Of a DNA stretch of 64,000 bases, positions 11,697 through 22,604 are shown one piece after another. Source of the DNA: Malaya genurostris. Lineage: Eukaryota; Arthropoda; Insecta; Diptera; Culicidae. Within the stretch, counting starts at the first letter, position 1; every line of letters starts with the position of its first letter. A program made the position numbers and the translations under genes. Location of the stretch: positions 38,355,383-38,419,382 of the forward strand of contig NC_080572.1 of assembly GCF_030247185.1 (NCBI RefSeq), given 5' to 3'. Under the pieces are notes generated by a model. It worked only from the letters and a program-made list of their open reading frames with translations, searched no databases and was not told the DNA's origin.

Positions 11697-12440
11697 CTAC
11701 GTCGCGCCGCACTACTCAACTGATCCCCGACGATGGATCTAGCCTACACCGACTGAGAGTTTCCCCTTTTACGCCACGCGGGACACCCGAAGGAGTGCCG
11801 AGGTCTGCTCTGCGATTCCGGTTGGAGCATGGCGTCCGGTTCGCTGATGCCCCGACGACTCGAATCGGTGTTGTGGCGTCTACTCGACTAGTCCCCGGTG
11901 ATGGATCTAGCCTACACCGACAGAGAGTTCCCCGACGATGGAAGTTCTCCCGAAACCGACGTTTTCGATACCCGTCTACGGCCCGACCGTAATGATGCCT
12001 GGGTCGATCCAGTGATGCCGGTTGGAGGATGGCTTCCGGTTCACTGGTGCCCCGACTATCTTAACGGTGCTACGCCACGATCTACTCGTCTAATCCCCGA
12101 TGAAAGATCTAGACTACACCGACGGAGAGTTCCCCGGCGAAAGAGGCTCTCCCGACACCGAGTACCCTGTTGCACCACTCGGGACACACGAGAGAGTGCC
12201 GAGGTCGGTCCAGCGATTCCAGTTGGAGCATAGCTTCTGGTTGGCTGGCGCCCCGACGACACAAGTCGGTGTTGTGGTGGCTACTCGACTAGTCCCCGCC
12301 GAAGGATCTAGCCTACCGCGACAGAGAGTTCCCCGACGCTGGAAGTTCTCTCGAAACCGACGTTCCGAAACCGGTTTACGACGAGCCTACTCAACTAGCC
12401 CACGGTGGTAGGTCTAGCCTACCCGACGGAGAGTTTCCCG
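11697..12440 (-). repeat. Tandem units in the LINE 3' UTR
   Basis: Four to five diverged GC-rich units of about 105-200 bp begin near 11732, 11899, 12100, 12299 and 12405, each with 'gatctagcctacaccgac' or a close variant. Recurrent sub-blocks are 'agagttccccgacg', 'gattccggttggagcatgg' and 'actcgactagtccccg'. The open frames across them result from GC richness and shared periodicity. Confidence 0.85.
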
Positions 12441-12536
12441 GCGAAGAAACCTGTCCAGAAAACCGAGCCACATTCCACACGCTTCGTCCGTCTTCTTAGG
12501 GTGCCGAAAACAGTCCGGCATTTTTCGTCTTTGGAC

Positions 12537-15500
12537 CTAGGTCATTTGACGCTGCTCTTCTCGCCAACTCCTCTGCAGTGTGGACATAATCTGAACAACT
12601 GTCCGGTTCACCGCGTTCCATTTTCCTTCGTCACTGCACATCCTTTGAACGATGTTCTCCACACTGACATCGGCGCCAACGATGGCAGTCATTTCGCTAC
12701 GCGGTTGGATAAACCGTGGGCAGCTGAATATTACGTGCTCCGGCGTTTCTTCTGCTTCCTGGCACTCAACACACAACGGCGACCTTGCGTGGCCAAATCT
12801 GTGCAAATATTGCTTAAAACAGCCATGTCCAGACAGGAATTGCGTCAGTTGAAAGTTTACCTCGCCGTGCACTCGAGTTGTCCAAACCGACAGGTTAGGA
12901 ATTAATCGATGCGTCCATCTTCCCTTCTCCGCGTTGTCCCACTGCTGTTGCCATTTAGTGAGCGTATTGGCTCTCTCTCTGCTCCGGGCTCTTCCTGTGC
13001 CTTGATCCCTGTAGCATAGGCTATCCTCTTCCAGTAGCAGACAGATGGGGATCATTCCGGCTATCACGTGCACAGCGTCTGACGATATTGTTCGGTACGA
13101 ACTTGTCACGCGCATTGCCATCAGTCTGAAAGTGCGGTTCAACTGGGCTCGGTTCCTTGCTGTTGTCAATGCCATCGACCACGCTGGAGCTGCGTATCGT
13201 ACGATCGATGATGACACGCTCGCCAGTAACCTCCTCTTGCTACTGACAATCGCGGAATTATTGGGAATAATCCGAGATAACGCCAATATCACCTTCATTG
13301 CCTTCTTGCATATGTAGTCAACGTGACTATTAAAGTTCAGTCGATCGTCCAGTATAGCGCCCAGATGCTTGACCTCACGCTTCGAATTGATGATGCACTC
13401 ACCGACCGAGATGCTCGCATGTTGCACCGCCTTTCGGTTGCTGATGATGACCATTTCAGTCTTTTCATGTGCCAGCACAAGCTTCTTTTCCCGCATCCAA
13501 TTCTCAACGACGTCTACTGCCTCCATGGCGAGAACCTCCACCTCTTCTCGAGACTCGCCGATTACTAGGAGCGCCACATCATCCGCAAAGCCGACAATCC
13601 TAACTCCCCTGGGCAGATTTAGCTTCAGCACTTCGTCGTACATAATGTTCCACAACGTGGGACCCAGGATGGATCCCTGTGGAACGCCAGCCGTGACAGA
13701 CATATTTACGTATCCGGCGTCTGTCTCGTATATCAGCGTCCGGTTCTGAAAATAACTTTTCAGAATCTGACATAGGTACTCTGGTATCCTCAACCTGTGC
13801 AGAGAGTCGGCTATTTCTACCCAGCTGGCACTGTTGAAAGCGTTTTTCACGTCCAATGTGACCACCGCACAGTAGCGGTTTCCCCTTTTCTGCTGCTTCT
13901 GGGCCTTTTCCATGGTTTCCATGACCACTCGTATGGCTTCTACAGTGGACCTGCCTTTCCGGAATCCGAACTGCATGTTCGACAGACCGTTCTCGCTCTC
14001 AGTGTACTTCGTGAGTCTGTTAAGGATCACTCTCTCCAGCAGTTTTCCGACTGTGTCCAACAAGCATATAGGCCTATATGCTGACGGATCGCCGGGTGGT
14101 TTGCCTGGCTTTGGTAGCAGCACCAGCTTCTGCCGCTTCCAGATGTCAGGGAAACTACCATCCTCCATGCATTTTTGGAATGTAGTCCTGAACATGTCTG
14201 GATTCTCCAGAATCGCAGCTTTAAGGGCCACATTTGGAACCCCGTCCGGGCCTGGAGCCTTCTTCACCGGTAAGGCTTTCGCTACAGCAAGCAGCTCCTC
14301 GTTTGATACTCGGATTTCGTCGCCGCGGACATCCTGTACGTCGTACAGTACTGGCGGCCATATCGTAGGCTCATGCTTCGGGAACAGGGTCTCGATTATA
14401 GTTTTCATCCTTTCCGGGCACCTATCCGGTGGAACTGCTGGACCTTTCATCTTTGCCATGGCCATCTTATAGGCATTACCCCACGGATTCTCGTTGGCGT
14501 TGTTGTTCAGCTCTTCTAAACACTCTTTCTTGCTGAGCCTGATTGCCTTGTTGAGTGCGGCTCTTGCTATTCTATAGGGCAACCTTCTTTCCTCCCTTTC
14601 GCCGCTGTTTCTAGCTCTCTGCATCCTTCTCCTGGCATGTAGACAACGGGCCCGCAGGTCAGCGATCGTCGAATTCCACCAGTACGCCGGACGTCGCCCA
14701 TTTCTGGGTTTTCCCATTCTAGGCATGGTTGCATCACACGCACGTGATAGTGTTGCAGTCAGCTCTTCCGCGCTGAGGTTTATTGTGTTGCGCTCGAGCC
14801 TCAGTGCTTCCACAAATACGTCCTTGTTAAAGTTCGCTGTTTTCCACTTTCGCTCACCAAACTGCGTTCTGCTTGATTCCACCTGCGAGTCGCGTCCAAC
14901 ACAATACCGGATCGCTTGGTGATCGCTGTGGGTGTATTCTTCGCACACTCTCCAGTGCATGCTCCTTATCATTCCCGGGCTGCAGAAAGTGACATCTATG
15001 ATGGACTCTCTACCATCCTTACGGTAGGTGGTAGTGGTACCGTCGTTGGCAAGATCTACGTTCAGCTTAGCTAGGGCCTCCAGAAGACTGCTTACCCTTG
15101 AGTTCGTGAGGCGGCTGCCCCATTCGACCGCCCAGGCATTGAAGTCACCAGCTACTACTACTGGTCTTCGGTCGGTTAGCTCTTCCGTTAGTTTGTCCAA
15201 CATCCGGTTGAACTGTTCGATCGTCCATCGTGGAGGTGCATAACAACTACATATGAAGACTCCGTTGATTTTGGCTATAACAAACCCTTCATCTGCGCAG
15301 TGCACCACTTCTTGAATGGGGTATTTTCCCACTGCCCATATCGCTGCTGTTTTGGCTCCGTCTGATGTCCAGTTTCCATCTCCGGGTGGAATTTGGTATG
15401 GCTCCGAAATTATCGCAACATCGCATCTATGTTCCGCAACAGATTGCCGCAGAAGATGTTGTGCCGTATCACAGTGGTTGAGGTTAATTTGCACTACCTC

Positions 15501-15542
15501 CACTGGGACTTCGTTGCACTCGCTCGTTTGAAGGCCGGGCAT
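12537..15542 (-). CDS. LINE ORF2: AP-like endonuclease and reverse transcriptase (R1 clade)
   Basis: A 1001-residue open frame that performs target-primed reverse transcription in the nucleus. Residues ~1-215 form an exonuclease-endonuclease-phosphatase domain, with SEP at 46-48 (E47), GDFNA at 132-136 and SDH at 206-208. The reverse transcriptase spans ~440-720: LLPKPGK at 475-481, YRPICLL at 489-495, LDVKNAF at 563-569 (catalytic D564), GVPQGSILGP at 619-628 and FADD at 652-655. Near the C-terminus lies a C-X2-C-X7-H-X4-C knuckle (CVEC...H...C). No RNase H domain is visible, as usual for R1. The start overlaps the end of ORF1 by 49 bp in another frame, so coupled reinitiation is likely. No stop or frameshift is seen. 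Length is normal for the family. Confidence 0.95.
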   Translation of the reverse strand: MPGLQTSECNEVPVEVVQINLNHCDTAQHLLRQSVAEHRCDVAIISEPYQIPPGDGNWTSDGAKTAAIWAVGKYPIQEVVHCADEGFVIAKINGVFICSCYAPPRWTIEQFNRMLDKLTEELTDRRPVVVAGDFNAWAVEWGSRLTNSRVSSLLEALAKLNVDLANDGTTTTYRKDGRESIIDVTFCSPGMIRSMHWRVCEEYTHSDHQAIRYCVGRDSQVESSRTQFGERKWKTANFNKDVFVEALRLERNTINLSAEELTATLSRACDATMPRMGKPRNGRRPAYWWNSTIADLRARCLHARRRMQRARNSGEREERRLPYRIARAALNKAIRLSKKECLEELNNNANENPWGNAYKMAMAKMKGPAVPPDRCPERMKTIIETLFPKHEPTIWPPVLYDVQDVRGDEIRVSNEELLAVAKALPVKKAPGPDGVPNVALKAAILENPDMFRTTFQKCMEDGSFPDIWKRQKLVLLPKPGKPPGDPSAYRPICLLDTVGKLLERVILNRLTKYTESENGLSNMQFGFRKGRSTVEAIRVVMETMEKAQKQQKRGNRYCAVVTLDVKNAFNSASWVEIADSLHRLRIPEYLCQILKSYFQNRTLIYETDAGYVNMSVTAGVPQGSILGPTLWNIMYDEVLKLNLPRGVRIVGFADDVALLVIGESREEVEVLAMEAVDVVENWMREKKLVLAHEKTEMVIISNRKAVQHASISVGECIINSKREVKHLGAILDDRLNFNSHVDYICKKAMKVILALSRIIPNNSAIVSSKRRLLASVSSSIVRYAAPAWSMALTTARNRAQLNRTFRLMAMRVTSSYRTISSDAVHVIAGMIPICLLLEEDSLCYRDQGTGRARSRERANTLTKWQQQWDNAEKGRWTHRLIPNLSVWTTRVHGEVNFQLTQFLSGHGCFKQYLHRFGHARSPLCVECQEAEETPEHVIFSCPRFIQPRSEMTAIVGADVSVENIVQRMCSDEGKWNAVNRTVVQIMSTLQRSWREEQRQMT

Positions 15543-16882
15543 CTGCTACCGCCTGTAGGATGTTTGTTATCCCCCGTGGCAGCGCAAATTAGGCATTTCG
15601 GAGGCTTCGTGCAATCCTTTGCCTTGTGACCTTCCTCGCCACACCTTCTGCATAGTTTGCTCCTATCCGGCCCTTGACAGTTCCGTGCGAAGTGACCAAA
15701 ACCCAGACACTTGAAGCACACGTCCGGTAGCTGGGAAACGCTCAGTGGACACACAGACCAACCCACACATATTTTCTCCACTTTCAACGCTTTATTAGCT
15801 GCATCTACTGGCAGCTTAATTAAGGCTACCTTGGTGCCGTCAGGTCCATTCCTGATACGGATGGTCATCTGGACCTCTCCTAGCTCGCATTGCTCCTTCA
15901 GGGCTAATTTTACCTCCTCCTCCGTAGTAATCTCGTCCAGATCTTTACACCGGAGAGTCGCTTCCGGGCACAAGGCTCTTACTTCCACCTTGTTTCCGAG
16001 GGCTTTCTCGGTAAGCTCCTTGTACGAGATGCTGCCTGCTTTGGGGTTTCTTTTCAGCTCGAGAAGCATCTCACCATTACGAGTGCGCCTGACCTTTTGC
16101 ACGTCTTCCCCTAGCTCTTTAAGATCCGGGTTCATCCGCATAGCGCGTAGGACTTCGGCGTACGAGTCGTCGCTCGCTTTGACGATGAGAGCCTCGCTCT
16201 TATTCCTCGTCCTGACGACCTTACGTTTTTTGGGCGGGTTTTTTTTGCTCGCTTTCTCCTTTTTTTTGCCGACGACCTGCCATTCAGTGCGGCTGTTTAC
16301 CGCGTCGGTTGCTTCTGGTGGTAGTTTAGCTCCAGTGACACGGGCATCCTTGTGTCTCTTGGGACCACCTGGTCTAACATCTCCAGGCGATGCCCTTGGC
16401 CTCTTTGGTGTGAAGAAGGGCGTGGACTGCACCCCAGGGGGAACACTACTCGCCGTGTTGACCTCCCTCGTAACTGTGTCGGCTTCTGCCCTTTGCATTT
16501 GCGCTGCGCGACGTGCCTCTAAAGCAGTTTTCGCCGCTAACAACTCCTTCTCCCCAGCTTCTGCTCTCTGCACTACGTTTTTCCACTCCTTTACAGCAGA
16601 ACCAAGAGCGCCTTGGAGATTAATCACCAACGCCTTGATGTCTTTGTGCACGTTACTTCTCTTATCCACATACTCGTGCAGCTCGTCCACCAACTTTTTC
16701 GCTGCCTCTACCCTCGGTGGTTGTGGTGGTTTCGTCCACGCGCTATACTGCTGCTGACCCTGCTGCTCGTTCGTGTGCTGCTTTTGCACCTGCTGGGTTT
16801 GCGGCGGCGGTGTCCTCACCAAGCCACTCTTGACAAACGGATTTGTCACTTCTTTCTCAACTTCGATTTCGATTACTTCCAT
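15494..16882 (-). CDS. LINE ORF1: Gag-like nucleic-acid-binding protein
   Basis: A 462-residue frame. Such proteins coat the element RNA and accompany it to the target. The N-terminal part is Gln/Pro-rich (about 25-60) and then mixed-charge and helix-prone (60-150). A very basic Lys-rich patch follows at about 205-230. Three zinc knuckles sit at the C-terminus: CFKCLGFGHFARNC (389-402), CRRCGEEGHKAKDC (411-424) and CLICAATGDNKH...C (from 430). This triple C-terminal arrangement is typical of R1/I-group ORF1. The ATG at 16882 is the first in frame and follows about 630 bp of 5' UTR. Its 3' end overlaps ORF2 by 49 bp. Confidence 0.94.
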   Translation of the reverse strand: MEVIEIEVEKEVTNPFVKSGLVRTPPPQTQQVQKQHTNEQQGQQQYSAWTKPPQPPRVEAAKKLVDELHEYVDKRSNVHKDIKALVINLQGALGSAVKEWKNVVQRAEAGEKELLAAKTALEARRAAQMQRAEADTVTREVNTASSVPPGVQSTPFFTPKRPRASPGDVRPGGPKRHKDARVTGAKLPPEATDAVNSRTEWQVVGKKKEKASKKNPPKKRKVVRTRNKSEALIVKASDDSYAEVLRAMRMNPDLKELGEDVQKVRRTRNGEMLLELKRNPKAGSISYKELTEKALGNKVEVRALCPEATLRCKDLDEITTEEEVKLALKEQCELGEVQMTIRIRNGPDGTKVALIKLPVDAANKALKVEKICVGWSVCPLSVSQLPDVCFKCLGFGHFARNCQGPDRSKLCRRCGEEGHKAKDCTKPPKCLICAATGDNKHPTGGSRCPAFKRASATKSQWR

Positions 16883-17502
16883 TCTTTAGGGTCCCCACTC
16901 CGGGCCACTATCTCCACTCGTTGTAGTAGTCGCTTATGATCCCTAGGTTATCTTTGCGAGCATGGAGGCCTAGCGAGGGTTGAACACGTACCTTCATAGG
17001 GTTCGTGTCCAGAGCCGGATCAGCGTAAGCCAGGAGTGCTCTCAACTGGGCCTACTACCCACCTTAATTGGTGCGAGTATTGAACGTACCCGGAGGCCTG
17101 CCAAGGTTTTAACGGGACGGAGGCAGACGTACTGTTGGCCCGCTCGCCGTTTCAAGTCGGTATCACCCTTCCTTACTCAGGGAACAGAACAGCACGAATG
17201 TCAGCCCATCATCGTCATCCGATCCGTTATCCGCATCATGTCCGTTGTTGTTCGCCGAGGCCAGTATATAATAATCAGGGTCTTACTGGTATCGAACCTG
17301 ATGTGCCAGTTGGCACTCCTGCTGGGTTTGTGTGCTTTGAGCGGTACACAGTCGCTTTGCTAGGGCCTACTTGCGGACACATGCAGCTTTTTATAGAAGT
17401 TCAACAGAGCCCACTGCCGAACCCCACCACATCCTAGGCAGGCCCCTAACTCGCAGTGGCCATGGGGAGGGGTCGTTAAGCCCTTGGACTAGTCCCTGCT
17501 GC

Positions 17503-17514
<12 letters not shown>
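16883..17514 (-). promoter_or_regulatory. LINE 5' UTR / presumed internal promoter region
   Basis: About 630 bp of GC-rich sequence between the (TG)n boundary and the ORF1 ATG. LINEs of this clade carry their promoter inside the 5' UTR; I see no specific motif that proves it. Open frames on the opposite strand (16980-17437) are shadows. Confidence 0.55.

Positions 17515-17545
<31 letters not shown>
17515..17545. repeat. (GT)n at the LINE 5' junction
   Basis: About 31 bp of pure GT immediately upstream of the LINE's 5' end; the counterpart of the tract at 11300-11407. Confidence 0.95.
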
Positions 17546-17547
<2 letters not shown>

Positions 17548-18357
17548 TGAATAATTGTCCCTCATACAAAGTTCCGGAATTTCATTTGGATCCAACTTTC
17601 GGTTTCGGAATTACAGGGTGATATGAACCAAAAATGTGGAAATAATGCATTGAAAATGTGGAAATAATGTCTCTCACTTTTCTCGAAGATGGCGGAACCG
17701 ATTTCCACTAACTTAGATTCAAATAGAAGGTATTATAATCCCGTTCAATTTCATTTGGATCCAACTTCCGGTTCCGAAGTTACAGGGTGATATGCATCAA
17801 AAATATGAAAACAATGCATCAACAATGTGGAAATAATGTCACTCACTTGGAGATGGAAAGTCTTAAGATGCCATAAAAATATTCCTATATTCATTCGGAT
17901 CAAATCCCTGGTTCCAGAGATAGGGGCTCGGTATAAAAATGTCAATTTTAGGAATACTTTGTTCATAAGCTACCTCTTTATATTGGCTAGTGATTTTCTC
18001 TAGTTTGCAGGCCATGAGAGCCTGTAACCAAATAAACCATTTATAGTCCCATAAATGATTTGCTGAATTTTATCCAAGTCCGACTACCGGTACATTTTTT
18101 CCAAACTCAAATCGTCACAGAGAATCGTAAATAAATTTGTAGTTCATAACAGTGTATGGTTGAATGAACCGAATGTCACTATGCCGATATCCAGCTTTCG
18201 GTTTTAGAAGTACCGACAATAATAATTAAATATGATAAAATGGAGCTTACTTCACTTTCTCATATATGATTGATTTCACAACCTTAAATTCAAATGTAGT
18301 AGTATTCTGCAACACAAATCTTCAAAACTATTTTCTGAACTTTCTTAAATTGTAGTA

Positions 18358-19282
18358 CAGGGTGATTTTTTAAGAGCTTGAGAACTTTTTTAAACAATAA
18401 AACGCATAAAATTTGCAAAATCTCATCGGTTCTTTATTTTAAACGTTAGATTGGTACATGACATTTACTTTTTGAAGATAATTTCATTTAAATGTTGACC
18501 GCGGCTGCGTCTTAGGTGGTCCATTCGGAAAATCCGCTTTTTTATCGACAAATTTTGTTCAGCGATGAGGCTCATTTCTGGTTGAATGGCTACGTAAATA
18601 AGCAAAATTGCCGCATTTGGAGTGAAGAGCAACCAGAAGCCGTTCAAGAACTGCCCATGCATCCCGAAAAATGCACTGTTTGGTGTGGTTTGTACGCTGG
18701 TGGAATCATTGGACCGTATTTTTTCAAAGATGCTGTTGGACGCAACGTTACAGTGAATGGCGATCGCTATCGTTCGATGCTAACAAACTTTTTGTTGCCA
18801 AAAATGGAAGAACTGAACTTGGTTGACATGTGGTTTCAACAAGATGGCGCTACATGCCACACAGCTCGCGATTCTATGGCCATTTTGAGGGAAAACTTCG
18901 GAGAACAATTCATCTCAAGAAATGGACCGGTAAGTTGGCCACCAAGATCATGCGATTTGACGCCTTTAGACTATTTTTTGTGGGGCTACGTCAAGTCTAA
19001 AGTCTACAGAAATAAGCCAGTAACTATTCCAGCTTTGGAAGACAACATTTCCGAAGAAATTCGGGCTATTCCGGCCGAAATGCTCGAAAAAGTTGCCCAA
19101 AATTGGACTTTCCGAATGGACCACCTAAGACGCAGCCGCGGTCAACATTTAAATGAAATTATCTTCAAAAAGTAAATGTCATGTACCAATCTAACGTTTA
19201 AAATAAAGAACCGATGAGATTTTGCAAATTTTATGCGTTTTATTGTTTAAAAAAGTTCTCAAGCTCTTAAAAAATCACCCTT
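18358..19282 (+). mobile_element. Fold-back DD41D mariner-like element
   Basis: A 925-bp element flanked by TA (18356-18357, 19283-19284). Its terminal inverted repeats are unusually long (~180 bp): 18358-18537 is the near-exact reverse complement of 19103-19282. They include the last ~22 codons of the transposase plus the 3' UTR. The true 5' end and transposase N-terminus are therefore replaced by an inverted copy of the 3' end. The small minus-strand frame ending at 18465 repeats the transposase C-terminus (RGQHLNEIIFKK) for this reason. Confidence 0.88.
18516..19175 (+). pseudogene. DD41D Tc1/mariner transposase, catalytic half only
   Basis: A 219-codon frame with an intact catalytic core: FSDEAHFWLNG (first Asp), FQQDGATCHTA (second Asp) and CDLTPLDYFLWG (third Asp). 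I count 41 residues between the last two, which fits the DD41D (rosa-like) group of the IS630-Tc1-mariner superfamily. The DNA-binding N-terminal half, normally about 120-150 residues, is absent. The first residues (MVHSENPL) come from the inverted terminal repeat, so this ATG is probably not a native start. The stop at 19173-19175 follows the normal C-terminus. It cannot bind its ends without the missing domain. Confidence 0.88.
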
Positions 19283-19389
19283 TATTTCGGGGAACTTCTG
19301 CTGTAATATACAGGAGAAAATGAAAATGAGAAAGGCATCATTTCATTACTAGGTGGGTTAAACAGGTTTTTTTTATTCATATTTACTGT

Positions 19390-20900
19390 AGCGTTTAACC
19401 TTTTTTATATATATAAAAAATAGGTATAGAATTCGCTCCAACTTTCGACAAATTTTCCGAGGCCCGGAGGGTCGAATGTCCTATACCAATCGATTCAGCT
19501 CGACGAACTGAGCAAATGTCTGTGTGTGTCTGTATGTGTGTTTTCAACTAAGAGGTCGAGATCTCAGAGATGGCTGGACCGGTTTTGATCAAACTAGTCG
19601 CAAATGAAAGGTCTCCCCGTCACCTAGAACGCTATTGAATGGTTTTATGATCGGATGTTTACTTTTTGAGTTATACGAAGTTTTATATCAAAATTTTCAG
19701 TTTTTTGACAGTATCTGTCACGATTGACCTTGAAACAGAATATATTTTCAGACTTAGATTCCGCACGGTAATACCTATCCAACAAGCCATAGATTGTTAA
19801 AATCCGTCCATTTTTAACGGAGATATCGAAATTTTTGTGTAAGCGACTTTTTTTCCTATTCCAGCAGTAGAAGTTTTGAGCGCTGTCTGACAAAGAAAGG
19901 CTTGGGAGCAACATAAAACACGATTTTTTATACTGTTACATACATTTGTTTCTAAGTACCCAAAAGACTGTATGGCTGAACCGATCTAAGATTCAAATGA
20001 AATCTAAGAATCATCTAAGATTCAAATGAAAAGTTTTAAGATTCTATAAAACATCTTGTTTTTCAGTCAGATCCGACTTCTGGTTTAGGAGATACAGGGT
20101 GTTTAGTATAAAAATGTCTATTTCACATAAATTAATCAGGTTTATCGGGTTAGCAGATTTGGATAGTCGATAACAAAATAAACTTATTTCATTTTCAGTG
20201 GTAATCAGTTTTCGATTTAGATTTAATTCGCACTACGATTTCCCAAAGATGTCTACACTGATTTTCAAACATTTTGAAACAAATGTAAACTATACAGCTA
20301 CTCCGGTGAATTTGTCTGACTTCGGCTACGCCGAATTTCGAATTCCGGTTCCAGTGTTGTATCGTTTCTCAAAGCTCAATCGTTTTCTAAAAAAAAAGCC
20401 AAATCGAATTTCAGAAACAAAAGTTCAAATTTAAATAAATCCAATTCTGACTTCCGATTCTGGAATTGTAGGATGATGAATTTTTAAAATTCAAAGCGAT
20501 ATAGAAGATGACAATCTCGAAAAGCATTAAAGTTGGACTCAAAAATATTGCAATTTATTCGTCATATGGCCATACGTATCGGTTTGGGTTATACTGGTTC
20601 GTTAATACCGGCTCTAGAAGTACCTTAAATTATCGTAAACTCTAAAGTGGAAATTACTTCGACATATCATGGAATGTTTAATCCATTGTTACACTCTTAG
20701 ATTCACATTCGATCCGATTTGCAGTTTCGACATTACAGAGTAATGAGTGATTAAAATCTCAAATTGCCACTTAAAACGACGGACATTAGAATAATGTTAT
20801 GAAAACTGAAATACCGAAGAATATTCATGAAAAAAACATATGCGGATTGATAAAAAAGGTCACTCACTGCTAGGTGGATTAAGCGCGTTTTTTTATTGCT
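19390..20900 (+). repeat. Family M repeat, near-complete
   Basis: Begins with the 'ccttttttatata' start, then 'gaggcccggagggtcgaatg', 'agctcgacgaactgagcaaatg', a short TG tract, 'agaggtcgagatctcagaga', several 'attcaaatgaaa' and 'gatccgacttctggtt' units, and ends near 20870 with 'cactgctaggtggattaagc'. It follows directly on another copy, so two lie head to tail. The frame at 20198-20434 is repeat sequence. Confidence 0.8.
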
Positions 20901-21839
20901 GTATTCAAACGCTATTGTAGGTCAAAAGATGTGACAAATATACCGAAATATTATATATCAGAAAAGAAAACATGCATGGATATTTTAGAGAAAGTAAAAT
21001 GAAAATGGAATTTGCAAGAAATATTATGAATTTTGGCCATTTTTCCTTGCTACACCGTGTACGGACACAACCAAACTTGTTTTTTAAATATTTTCATTGC
21101 AAATATTTTAATTGAGTATCGTTTCGTTGAATCTATTAGATTTTCTCGTTGAATCTATTTAGATTTTCTCATATCAACTACATGTGTGAAGTTATTGTAT
21201 TCGCTAAGATATTCATAGCCTTTGCTACGTTATACCCGACATACCGGTATGAAGTGAACGTTACGATACAAATGTGTCGATAATGAACATTTGGTGTAAA
21301 CGAGCCTTATTTTTTCTTCTAGGTTGGTATGGTATCACGAACATGAACTTAGCGATGCAGCTATCGCTGATTGTATTGCAAATATGTGAATAATTTGTTG
21401 CTAAATAGTTACAGTGGTTTTAAATTTGTTGCTGAATCCATTTTTATGTTTTCATGTACATCGCTAAGTTAATATGAAGTTTATGGAGCACCTCTCCTAA
21501 ATGAGCTTGGAAACAATTCGAAACCCAGTGGATAGATTGTAGTACTTTGCTAAATTCATATGAAGTTAATGAGTTTTAGCATAATATTAGTTTTAGCATA
21601 ACATTCCTTTTGTACAATTTGGCTTTTAGTAATTCGAGGTGTCTTCAATGTTGATCAATGGCATTGTCAAGACGACGTCGAAAGCTATAACCACCATCTA
21701 CATACTAATGGCTTGAAGCCGAATTATCTTTCTTCATGCGTTAGTTCCGACATAAGGAAACTGTTTAAATTCCAATTACATATTATTGCATTTATCAAGT
21801 GAGCGAGCTCATATTTTTGGATAACGTTTTGTTGGAAAG
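20901..21839. other. No gene seen
   Basis: AT-rich sequence. 'tgctaaattcatatgaag' style phrases recur at about 21460 and 21550, suggesting a decayed duplication. No coding signal. Confidence 0.45.
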
Positions 21840-22245
21840 TTCGTACTGTGCGTATTTTTTCATGTATAACGCAACGATGCGTTATTTTTTTCATGCGTAG
21901 CACATCGCTATACCGGCCAAAGCAGAACAGCTACTGAATGAAATGCGATGTGTGAAGCAACGATCAAAATCGTCGACCGTGTTAAAAGAATCAAAAAGAT
22001 GATATCATTATGGCATGCTGTGATTGGCTCGTGAAAACATGGGTCGTTTCAAACCGATGTTTCAATATTGTACTATTGAAATACTAAAAAGACCTTGCAA
22101 TGCGTGCTTAAGATAAATAATATTGAATATATTGGTAGTCAGATTGTATTATTATGCTTAAAATTGTGACTGAAAAAGGTTACTCGGTTAATTTTGATTT
22201 TTTTAGTGGAAAGTAAGGCATTTTTAATGCCAATACTCATTGTTT
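21840..22245 (+). repeat. Family N repeat copy, diverged
   Basis: Order matches 42420-44005: 'acgatgcgttatttttttcatgcg', 'gctgtgattggctcgtgaaa', 'gtactattgaaatact', 'gaaaaaggttac', ending at 'aaggcatttttaatgcca', a near-palindrome found at the end of other copies. Confidence 0.65.
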
Positions 22246-22604
22246 ATACCATACCTACAGTGAGACCACTTTTATCTTAGGTCAACTCCGTAGATTTGGC
22301 TTAAATTCTATTCATACTCGTATGAGGACATGAAGATGTGCATTTATATGTATATTTATATGAATATATATCTGCATTATCGGCTAGGAGCTCTAAGCGA
22401 TAAAGACAGGCTCACAAAATTATGTTTAATTATTTAATTATTTTCCGTGGATATCTGGAGAAATAGTTCGAGATCTGGAGATTCCTGAAGAAAAACTGAT
22501 AAATCCATTGATTTTAGGAGACTCATTAGTAGATCCGTAGAATAGACAGAAGTCCGTTGGTCTACGGATAAATACGTAGGGTAGTGCCTGTTATACTAAC
22601 CAAC

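Larger units (their letters stand above)
11408..17514 (-). mobile_element. Full-length R1-clade LINE in a (TG)n site
   Basis: About 6.1 kb on the minus strand: 5' UTR (17514-16883), ORF1 (16882-15494), ORF2 (15542-12537), a GC-rich 3' UTR with internal tandem units, and an A-rich tail (T run at 11412-11423 on the plus strand). Both ends abut (TG)n tracts, so the insertion site and its duplication are TG repeats. R1-clade elements often have sequence-specific targets, and some are known to use microsatellites. Both ORFs are open, so the copy is young and possibly capable of retrotransposition. GC content is well above the surroundings. Confidence 0.92.
17546..19385 (+). repeat. Family M copy split by a mariner-like insertion
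   Basis: Family M unit phrases ('gaatttcatttggatccaac', 'cggaattacagggtgatatg', 'aatgtggaaataatgtc') repeat at 17570, 17740 and 17830. The family end, 'gagaaaggcatcatttca-ctaggtggg', lies at 19331-19360. The middle (18358-19282) is a separate inserted element. Confidence 0.75.

Noticed and set aside
11672..12411. Several GC-rich open frames of 100-110 codons on the plus strand
   Set aside because: They lie on the antisense of the LINE 3' UTR and repeat each other because the UTR itself is tandemly repeated.
15711..16757. 348-codon plus-strand frame
   Set aside because: It is the antisense shadow of LINE ORF1, which carries clear zinc knuckles on the minus strand.
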